Source of the DNA: JADHUC01 sp964617665
Lineage (GTDB): Bacteria; Planctomycetota; Planctomycetia; Pirellulales; Pirellulaceae
Direction: 5' to 3'
NCBI GenBank assembly: GCA_964617665.1
Contig: CAZUAH010000035.1
Location: 1 to 48,377, forward strand
Length of the DNA stretch: 48,377 nucleotides
A model generated the notes under the pieces. The model did no database searches. It saw only the letters and a list, made by a program, of their open reading frames with translations, and was not told the origin of the DNA. Made by a program: the position numbers and the translations under genes. Positions 19,060-26,312 of the stretch are shown one piece after another (position 1 is the first letter of the stretch; each line of letters starts with the position of its first letter).

Positions 19060-22000
19060 GTTCTGCAAGGTTTGTTCTTCGCATCGGCAAATCGACTATT
19101 GTCGTAGCTACCGTCGCCAGACGGTGGGTTTTCCGCGCTCTGGCGAGCGTGGCTACGAGAGAAAATGCGACACTTGTTCTTCGGCCGATGCTCGCCGTTG
19201 TCTGCATGTCACTCGCTTTGTGTGCCATCGTCCAGGCTCAAGATACGACGTCAACGGCAGCCGAAGACGTGAATGCGAAATCACTGCCGTTGCGGACTGC
19301 GCTGCATCATGACCCTACGCTTGCCTCGCCTCTCGAGCGACTTCTTGCCCTGTATCGGGAAGCGGGGCGTGCAAGCGAGTTGATTGGCATCTACCGCGCC
19401 CATACGCTCCAGTACCCTCAGGATGTCTCGGCCGCCATCGTTTTCGTGCGGCTGCTGGTATCGACTGGCGATCCAGAGGCTGTGGGCGCGGCACGACGCG
19501 CCGTGGGGCAGTTTCCGAAGAACGCCTACCTGCACTATGTTCTGTACGAGATCCTTCGCGACAAACAGCAGGACCAAGCTCTGCAGGAGCTGGATCGGGC
19601 GATCCAGCTGGAGACGCGTGCGACGCGTAAGGTCACCTGGATCGACCAACTGTTGCCCGCTGCGATCGAAGCGGACGATCGGGAACTGGCAGAAAAGCAC
19701 TTGAAGGCCCTGGCCGGTCTGGTCCAAACGCCCCAGCAGCAGTTGGAAGTGGCGCAGCGGATGGTCAAGTACGGGTTCTTCGAGCCGGCGTTGGAATTGT
19801 TGGACCGCGACAGCGACACGCCGCCCGCTCCCGAACTGATGGTCAGCATCCAACTGGAAGCGGCCACGGCCGAGGTCGGCGTGAAGAACTCCGCAGCCGC
19901 AGCCGCCCGGCTGGACAAGCTACTGGCCAAGGTAACCGCCGACTACTGGCGCCGTGACGAAATCGTCCGCCGACGATTAGCGCTGGTCCGTTCCCAGCCG
20001 GAACGCGATTCGATGATCGCGTCTGCGCGCCAACGGGTCGCACAGAGACCTCGCGATGAGGCCGCCGCGATCGACTTGGCACAAATGCTGGCCGTGTTTG
20101 AACTGCGCCGCGATGCGCTCCAGGTGTTGCTGGAGGCCGGCCAGCGCATGCCAGATTCCTCCGAAATCGAACAACGCACTTTGGAATTGCTGGATCGGCT
20201 GCGCGATTACCGCGGGCGCGAGCAGTATGTGGCTGGTCGGCTGGAGCAGCAGCCCGACCGCAGCGACCTGCTTGTGCTGCACGTCAAAACGCTGTACCTG
20301 CTGGGACGGTCTGACGAGGGGCTGACGGAACTGAAGGAAGCCGTCGAGGGCCTGAGCGACGTCGATCGAGCGCGGAACTTGTTGGAGATGGCCCGATTTC
20401 TCCGACGCTCGTTACTGCCCGAGGAGGCGACGGAGCTGTTCCGCGAGGTGGTGGAGTTGCAGCCCGCACGACTTGACGTACGGCGGGAAGTGGCCGAGTT
20501 GTACCTGTCGGTAGGCGATCGTGCGCGGATGCGGAAGCTACTGGGGCAAACGCCAGTCCAGGAAGCCGAACTGGAGAACCTGTTGGACCTGCTGCAATTC
20601 ATGATCCAGAACGACTTGCTGGTCGAAACTCGCACGCTGCTCAGCCGGCGCATGGAGCAGGAGAAGGCCAATCTGGATCTGTCCATGCTGCTGCTGAACG
20701 TCTACCGACGACTGGGTGCGTTCGCGCCCGGCGAAGCACTGCTTGCAGAAAGCCGGGCATGGGCCGACACGGGAGCCCGGTACCGGTTGTGGCTGGAATC
20801 GGCCATGGCGTTTCATGAAGAGTTCGACACTTACGACGCGTTCCTGGATGCCGAGCTGGGACGATTGGCTGCAGATCCCGCCGAATGGACACTCAGGCGG
20901 CTGGAACGGCGCATTGCCTTTGCACAGATTGCCGCCCGCTCGGGGCACAAACAGCAGGCCGCTGAGATGCTGCAGCAGGATGTGCAGGGCGAACTGGAGC
21001 AGGATTTCCGGATCCGGATCCGAAGCGAGTTAGTGGCCCTGATCCGAGATGATCCGCAGCAGATGCTCACCGTGCAGAACGAGTTGACGGCCTTGGCGGA
21101 CGAGGACCGACAGCATGCCGATCTGCACTACGCCCGGCTGGCCCTGCTGCATAAACAGGCCAAACGGATGGATCTGATGGCCGCCGTCCTGGACAAGATC
21201 GATGTGACCAGGATCCAGGACCCGGACGTATTGAGATCCCTGCTGCCGCTGTATGCCGAACGTCCGGAGGGAGGCGGTAGAATCCCGCTGATTCTGGAAC
21301 GGCTGACCGTTTTGGATCCCACTAATCGAGTGAACTGGCAACAATGGCTCACGCAGTTGGCCGTTGCGGGAAGCGAGGCCCGGTTGCGTGGTGCGATTCG
21401 CCGCCTGCTGGCGGGAGTCGAGGACCTGGAGTTGACGGACGAAACACGTCAGTTGCTGGAATCGCACCTGGGCGACTCCTACTGGCGGGACATTGGACGA
21501 TGTCTGTCCGATGGCCAGGAAGCGGCCCTGGCCGATGCGCTGCAGCATCTGGCCGCCGTCGCACGGATGTCTCAGAGCGGGCAGCACTGGCTTTGGATCG
21601 AGTGGATCCGGGCCTACCTGTTGAACCGGCAGGGACACGAGCGGGCGTTTGCCGAAGCCCTGCAGGAGTTGCAGCGAGTGGCCACGGAGATCACAGCCGT
21701 GCCGGAAGAAGCGGACGAGGCGGCGCCGGAACCCGCGTCCAGGATAGCCTTTCCCGGCGGGCTCTCGGTTTCGTTGGATCACGCCCGCCGGTTGCTGGCC
21801 GCGGCCGCACCTCCCGTTCGCCCCTCCCAGCCGCCGCAACGCCAGGGTCCGTTGCCCGAGTTCCAGGTCCGGTGGACGTACCAGACCGGCGTTGGAACGG
21901 TGATCACGGCGATTGTGCCGATGGATACAGGGCGGACACTGATATGCGACCAAGCGGGCGACGCGCATTGTGTGGACACACAAACAGGCAAACTGCTCTG

Positions 22001-23456
22001 GCGCGAGCGTCTGCTGCCATCGGCGATGCCGATTGCCAGTTCAAGCCACAGGAGCAGCAGTTCGATCGCGCAGCGGTGGCAGCAGATCCAGTCAGCCCAG
22101 CAGACGATAGCCACCATGCCGGCTGCTCAGCAGGCCCAGATGGCCGCGCAGATACAACGGGAGATTCAGCGTCTGTTGAGCGAAGTTGGCGTGAGCACGG
22201 TTCCCCTAAGCGATGGTCGAGGCCGAATCTACGTGCCCGGTGCGGCGGCAGTCTCCTGTTACTCGAGTGACAACGGCAAGCTGTTGTGGGAAGCGAATGT
22301 GGGGGCCGTAACGCCGCAGAAAACGGCATCGTCAGTCAAAGCGCAGGCAGCTGCGTCCTTGCGGCTTTTCGACGAACAACTGGTCACTTACAGCCCTGCC
22401 TGTGGAACGGTAACGAAGATCGATCCAACCACCGGAAAGATCGTGTGGTGCATGGAACGGCCTTCAAAAAACTCAGCCCTAGTCACCGCGCACAACTCGG
22501 GAGTCAGCCTTTGCGGGCGACGGCTGCTGGTCTACGGCGTCGATACGGCCATTCTTGACGTGGAAACGGGCGAGGTGGAGTGGTCGTTCGAGCCTTGGCG
22601 TGTCCGCGAGTTTCCGGTGAAGCTTAAGGATCCCGGGATCGCTACGTCGGTGTCCACGCCCGCCCTCTCCCAACCGCAAGGCTACGCGTCTGCTTATACG
22701 ATGCCGACTCCGGCAGTGCATCCGTCCGCATACGTGCCGGGCAGCACGTCTAGATACGTTAACTACCTCCAAGCCGATTCACAGCACGTCGCATCGTCGA
22801 GCCGAGTGAGGTTGACGGCACCGGCCGTCGTCTGGGCGGCGAATGTGCAAAGCGGCGCGACGCGTTGTGCCAGGTTGCTGGAGGGACGCCTGCTGCTGTT
22901 CGACCAGTCCGGGTTGGATATTGTGCGGACCGACTTGCCATTTGCCGGAAAACGTGTCAACGTCGCGGGACAATTAATCGGGATTGTTGGCCGAAAAGCC
23001 TGCTTGCTTGTCGGAAACCAGATTCAGTTGGTGGACGTGACCAGCGGCGAGACGCAGCAGTGCGATCTGCAGGAAATTACGCAGGGGCGCGTCATGACGC
23101 CGATCCAGGTAGTCCTGGATGGGGCTTGGGCATATGCGTTGGGGCCGGGGGGCATCCTGTGTGTCAATACCAACACGGCTCGACGGTCCTTTCGTGTCGA
23201 CTGGCCCGATGAACTCCTTCCGGCAACGGCAACACCGGCGGCAGGTTCCGCGGCGCCCGTGCCAAGTTACGGGCAAACTCCCAATGTGTCGACCGTCTAC
23301 TATGGTTCTCCGCCCACGCCCAGCGTCTCGATTTACCACGGCGTACCCGGCATGCGTGCACCCAGCCTGAGCTGTGTCGATCGCGGCGTGCTGTACGCGA
23401 CCGTCGCTCCTAATGAAGCTGCAGCTTTGATCCAACGCGATGCCGATGGCCAATAA
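19056..23456 (+). CDS. Large TPR plus PQQ-propeller protein
   Basis: 1466 residues; ATG 19056 has GAGGAG four bases upstream and overlaps the moxR stop, so this start is well supported. The N-terminus (1-62) is odd: MSSARFVLR, then 34 extra residues encoded by an inserted palindromic element, then RPMLAVVCMSLALCAIVQA, the hydrophobic core and cleavage site of a signal peptide. Residues ~75-880 are TPR-like helical repeats (for example LLALYREAGRASELIGIYR, LYLLGRSDEGLTELKEAV). Residues ~935-1400 form a PQQ-like propeller (CVDTQTGKLLWRERL, YSSDNGKLLWEANV, LDVETGEVEWSFE). It is probably a periplasmic scaffold. The stop TAA lies inside the start of the DUF58 gene (17-base overlap), placing it firmly in the operon. 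Confidence 0.85.
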   Translation: MSSARFVLRIGKSTIVVATVARRWVFRALASVATRENATLVLRPMLAVVCMSLALCAIVQAQDTTSTAAEDVNAKSLPLRTALHHDPTLASPLERLLALYREAGRASELIGIYRAHTLQYPQDVSAAIVFVRLLVSTGDPEAVGAARRAVGQFPKNAYLHYVLYEILRDKQQDQALQELDRAIQLETRATRKVTWIDQLLPAAIEADDRELAEKHLKALAGLVQTPQQQLEVAQRMVKYGFFEPALELLDRDSDTPPAPELMVSIQLEAATAEVGVKNSAAAAARLDKLLAKVTADYWRRDEIVRRRLALVRSQPERDSMIASARQRVAQRPRDEAAAIDLAQMLAVFELRRDALQVLLEAGQRMPDSSEIEQRTLELLDRLRDYRGREQYVAGRLEQQPDRSDLLVLHVKTLYLLGRSDEGLTELKEAVEGLSDVDRARNLLEMARFLRRSLLPEEATELFREVVELQPARLDVRREVAELYLSVGDRARMRKLLGQTPVQEAELENLLDLLQFMIQNDLLVETRTLLSRRMEQEKANLDLSMLLLNVYRRLGAFAPGEALLAESRAWADTGARYRLWLESAMAFHEEFDTYDAFLDAELGRLAADPAEWTLRRLERRIAFAQIAARSGHKQQAAEMLQQDVQGELEQDFRIRIRSELVALIRDDPQQMLTVQNELTALADEDRQHADLHYARLALLHKQAKRMDLMAAVLDKIDVTRIQDPDVLRSLLPLYAERPEGGGRIPLILERLTVLDPTNRVNWQQWLTQLAVAGSEARLRGAIRRLLAGVEDLELTDETRQLLESHLGDSYWRDIGRCLSDGQEAALADALQHLAAVARMSQSGQHWLWIEWIRAYLLNRQGHERAFAEALQELQRVATEITAVPEEADEAAPEPASRIAFPGGLSVSLDHARRLLAAAAPPVRPSQPPQRQGPLPEFQVRWTYQTGVGTVITAIVPMDTGRTLICDQAGDAHCVDTQTGKLLWRERLLPSAMPIASSSHRSSSSIAQRWQQIQSAQQTIATMPAAQQAQMAAQIQREIQRLLSEVGVSTVPLSDGRGRIYVPGAAAVSCYSSDNGKLLWEANVGAVTPQKTASSVKAQAAASLRLFDEQLVTYSPACGTVTKIDPTTGKIVWCMERPSKNSALVTAHNSGVSLCGRRLLVYGVDTAILDVETGEVEWSFEPWRVREFPVKLKDPGIATSVSTPALSQPQGYASAYTMPTPAVHPSAYVPGSTSRYVNYLQADSQHVASSSRVRLTAPAVVWAANVQSGATRCARLLEGRLLLFDQSGLDIVRTDLPFAGKRVNVAGQLIGIVGRKACLLVGNQIQLVDVTSGETQQCDLQEITQGRVMTPIQVVLDGAWAYALGPGGILCVNTNTARRSFRVDWPDELLPATATPAAGSAAPVPSYGQTPNVSTVYYGSPPTPSVSIYHGVPGMRAPSLSCVDRGVLYATVAPNEAAALIQRDADGQ
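19072..19183 (+). mobile_element. Miniature palindromic insertion with 10-bp direct repeats, in frame
   Basis: TTGTTCTTCG occurs at 19072-19081 and again at 19174-19183. The repeat distance is 102 bases, exactly 34 codons. Between them lies a 92-base segment with an imperfect inverted repeat (19103-19121 against 19139-19157, 16 of 19 pairs). Each arm also folds on itself: ACCGTC-GCCA-GACGGT (19110-19125) and CGCTC-TGGC-GAGCG (19136-19149). Two opposed hairpins separated by a short spacer resemble a REPIN. Removing one repeat plus the segment restores the protein start MSSARFVLRPMLAVVCMSLA, a normal signal peptide. The sequence therefore looks like an insertion with target-site duplication that kept the frame open. 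Confidence 0.7.
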
Positions 23457-24351
23457 CGCGGATGAACTTTTCGATGCCAAGTTTCTCGGGCGGCTCCGGT
23501 CGCTGTTCTTCAAGCTGCGCAAACGCCGGCAACTGCAGCGGCGGGGCCAGCAATCCACGCCGGCCGCCGGATTCACGCGCGAGTTCAAGGACCACCGCAA
23601 CTACACTCCGGGCGATGATTACCGGACGATTGACTGGCGTCTGTTCGCCCGCCTGGAAAAGCCGTTCATCCGGGTCTTCGAAAGTGTCCAGGAGTTTCAC
23701 GTTCACATTATCGTGGACTGCAGCGGTTCGATGGTGGATCCCTTTCCCGAAAAACGCGTTATGGCGCTGCGCGTGTCCGTCGCGCTGGCCTACCTTGCCC
23801 TGCTGGGGCAGCATCGCGTCTCGATACTCAGCCTGTCGGATGAATTGCGGCGGGAAACGCCGCCCATGAAGGGCCAGGGACACGTCCATACCGTGCTTCA
23901 GAAGATGGCCGATCTGAAGTTCGGCGGAACGACGAATCTGGTGGGCGGGCTGGGGCAGTTTCGCCCCAGCCGGGACCGCCGGGGGATGGTCTTCCTGATC
24001 TCCGATCTGTTCGGACGATCTCCCGACAAATCGACCGAGGCGCTGTTACAGGCAACCAGTTGGCCCGCCGAGAATCATGTCATCCATGTGCTGCATCCCC
24101 AGGAGAAAACACCGGACCTGCAAGGCGAAATTCGCCTGCTGGACGTGGAAACAGCCGAGGTCCGCCGGATCTGGATGACCAAGCGGGAACTGACCCGTTA
24201 TGTGAAAGCCTTCGAGCAGTTCATGGAGGACTTGCATCGCTTCTGCATGAAACGCCAGATCGACTATTTCCCCTGGACGACGGATCAGGCGTTCGAAGAT
24301 GCATTTCTGGATCTGCTGTCCCGTGGCAGTGCGCTGGGAGGGAAGGGGTAA
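23440..24351 (+). CDS. DUF58 family protein (vWA-like, MoxR partner)
   Basis: 303 residues. The DUF58 signature is complete: GFTREFKDHRNYTPGDDYRTIDWRLFARLEKPFIRVFE, describable as R-x-Y-x-PGDDxRxIDW. A vWA-like strand with the MIDAS motif VDCSGSMV (DxSxS) follows, and TTNLVGGL supplies the conserved threonine. DUF58 proteins are usually encoded beside moxR and are thought to act with the ATPase on envelope clients. No membrane segment is visible, unlike longer DUF58 proteins. The start ATG lies 14 bases before the stop of the preceding gene. Two in-frame ATGs (23440, 23446) are possible; I chose the first. Confidence 0.92.
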   Translation: MPMANNADELFDAKFLGRLRSLFFKLRKRRQLQRRGQQSTPAAGFTREFKDHRNYTPGDDYRTIDWRLFARLEKPFIRVFESVQEFHVHIIVDCSGSMVDPFPEKRVMALRVSVALAYLALLGQHRVSILSLSDELRRETPPMKGQGHVHTVLQKMADLKFGGTTNLVGGLGQFRPSRDRRGMVFLISDLFGRSPDKSTEALLQATSWPAENHVIHVLHPQEKTPDLQGEIRLLDVETAEVRRIWMTKRELTRYVKAFEQFMEDLHRFCMKRQIDYFPWTTDQAFEDAFLDLLSRGSALGGKG

Positions 24352-24353
24352 GA

Positions 24354-26312
24354 ATGCGTTTCCTCTATCCTTCGCTGTTTGTGGCTTGGTCCCTGCTGGT
24401 GCTGGTGCCCATCGTGCTGTACCTGTTTCGCCCGCGGCCGAAAACAGTCCGCACCAGCACTCTACCTTTCTTCAAATGGCTGGCCCGCGAGCACCAGGAA
24501 TCGGCTTGGCTGCGACGCCTGAAGCATCTGCTGTCCCTGTTGTTGAGCATTCTCATTATTCTGGCCGCGGCAGCTGCATTGGGCCGGCTGGTGATCTCTC
24601 GTTCATCCGACTCGTTCCATACCGTGGTCATCCTGGTAGACCGTTCCGCGTCCATGGCGGCACGCGCTGAGGATGGTCCCAGCCGTCTGGAGGAAGGGAT
24701 CTCGGCCCTTCGGCAACGTCTGGCCGGTCTGCCGGCAGCCGCCGGGGTCGTGGTCATTGCCTACGATCGTCGGCCGGAGGTTCTGCTCTCGCGTTCCCTG
24801 GACCGCCGCCAGGTGCAACGAGCATTAGATTCCATCAACGTCCGTCCGATCGAGGCAGATGCGGCGCAGGCCATGCAGTTGGCCCAGCGTCTGGCCGCGC
24901 TGGAGACCCCGGCCTGTATCTGGCATGCAACCGATGTTCTCGGGGAACCGTCCGCCTCCGCTGACGAAGACGCCGACGGTGAGAGCCCGGAAGCGAGCAT
25001 CGTCGAGGATAGAGAGACATCAGAGACAGAAGAGAACGTGGACCAGCCGGCCCAGCCCGCGGATGTGCAAGTCGAACCGCTGAACGTGGCCCTCGTGCGC
25101 CCCGTCAACGTGGGTATCACTGCCTTTCAACTCCGTCGCCGCCCGTTGGAACGTACGGGCCTGGAGGCGTTTGTGCAGGTCCACTGTGCAGCACCCGAAG
25201 GCGAAACGATCGAAGCTGGTCTGGATATCGAACTGGACGGTACGCTGGTCGCACCGCGGAAACTGACGCTGTCGGCGGGCGGCCGAGAACGGCTGTTGAT
25301 CCCCATTGACGCCCAAGCGGGAGTCGATCGTGTGCTGACTATGCGATTGTCGGCCGACGGAGATGTGCTGGATGTGGATAATATCGTGCATGCTCGCGTT
25401 CCACCGTTGAAGCCGGCCCGCGTATTGTGGATCAGTGAATCGCCCGACCCGTTCACCGAACTGGCCCTGGCCTCGCTGGGAGTCGACGGCGATCTGGATG
25501 TGTTGCAGGGCTCGCCGTCTACGTGGCCTCCCGAGGAACCGGTCGATGTAGTGATCTTCGACAATTGGCTTCCCCCGGAGTGGCCCCAGGATGCAGCCGT
25601 CATTGTCATCAATCCGCCTGGGTCCCTGGGACCGCTGCAGGCCGTCCGAATCCGCGGCAACGGCGTACCGATAGAAAATGTTCGCACGATCAGCGATGGA
25701 CACCCCGTGTTGTACGGCGTCGCGTCGGGGCGCGTTGCCTTGACCCAGACTGCGATCATCGAAACCGGTGGCGTGTTGGATTCGGTATGGGTGGGATCGC
25801 AGGGTCCCGTGTTGCAGGCTGGCGAGGTCCGCGGGCAACGCGTGGTCGTCATGGGATTCAGCCCCCAGCGCAGTCAGCGGCTGCCCTTCCTGGCCTCGTG
25901 CCCCTTATTGATCGGCAATGCCATCTACTGGGTGGCGGAGAGTGACCTTGAATCCGCGCTTGGGATGAACCGGCGCACCGGGGAGATTGTTCAGTTCGAA
26001 GGGACCACGCTCATTTGGGTGCCTGTCGGTGCGGAGGATGAAGCGGAGACGAACGTCAAGCTCGAGGGCCATTCCGTCGAGTTGGACCGTATCGGTCTGT
26101 GGCGTAGCGATGACGGTCAACTCGGTTCGGCTTCCCTGCTGTCGGTTGCGGACACCGTAATCCCCGCGCAACCGGAAGACAAGGAAGCAGGGGCTGATAC
26201 GGAAACGGCCGGGTCGCTGTTTCGCGGCGATTTGCTGCCGTTCCTGTTGTGGGGCGTGCTGGGGCTATTCATGATCGAGAACTGGCTGTTTCATCGATAC
26301 ATTGCCTACTGA
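24354..26312 (+). CDS. BatA-like membrane protein with vWA domain
   Basis: 652 residues from ATG 24354, two bases after the DUF58 stop, with a GGAGGGAAGGGG purine stretch upstream. The frame is open further upstream, but that part lies inside the DUF58 gene. The N-terminus is typical BatA: a membrane segment (LFVAWSLLVLVPIVLYLFRPRP), then RTSTLPFFKWL, then a second segment (LLSLLLSILIILAAAAAL). The vWA domain begins VVILVDRSASMAA (MIDAS DxSxS). Residues ~205-240 are an acidic linker. The central part is beta-rich (CARDB-like or Ig-like), and a C-terminal membrane helix (FLLWGVLGLFMIENWLF) is present. Together with MoxR and DUF58 this is the Bat-like membrane complex. The stop overlaps the next start (TGATG). 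Confidence 0.88.
   Translation: MRFLYPSLFVAWSLLVLVPIVLYLFRPRPKTVRTSTLPFFKWLAREHQESAWLRRLKHLLSLLLSILIILAAAAALGRLVISRSSDSFHTVVILVDRSASMAARAEDGPSRLEEGISALRQRLAGLPAAAGVVVIAYDRRPEVLLSRSLDRRQVQRALDSINVRPIEADAAQAMQLAQRLAALETPACIWHATDVLGEPSASADEDADGESPEASIVEDRETSETEENVDQPAQPADVQVEPLNVALVRPVNVGITAFQLRRRPLERTGLEAFVQVHCAAPEGETIEAGLDIELDGTLVAPRKLTLSAGGRERLLIPIDAQAGVDRVLTMRLSADGDVLDVDNIVHARVPPLKPARVLWISESPDPFTELALASLGVDGDLDVLQGSPSTWPPEEPVDVVIFDNWLPPEWPQDAAVIVINPPGSLGPLQAVRIRGNGVPIENVRTISDGHPVLYGVASGRVALTQTAIIETGGVLDSVWVGSQGPVLQAGEVRGQRVVVMGFSPQRSQRLPFLASCPLLIGNAIYWVAESDLESALGMNRRTGEIVQFEGTTLIWVPVGAEDEAETNVKLEGHSVELDRIGLWRSDDGQLGSASLLSVADTVIPAQPEDKEAGADTETAGSLFRGDLLPFLLWGVLGLFMIENWLFHRYIAY

Noticed and set aside
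21030..21983. 317-codon minus-strand frame opposite the TPR-PQQ gene
   Set aside because: Shadow of a gene with clear repeats on the plus strand.
24060..24353. 98-codon upstream extension of the BatA-like gene
   Set aside because: Lies inside the DUF58 gene; the membrane segment typical of BatA starts at the ATG at 24354.
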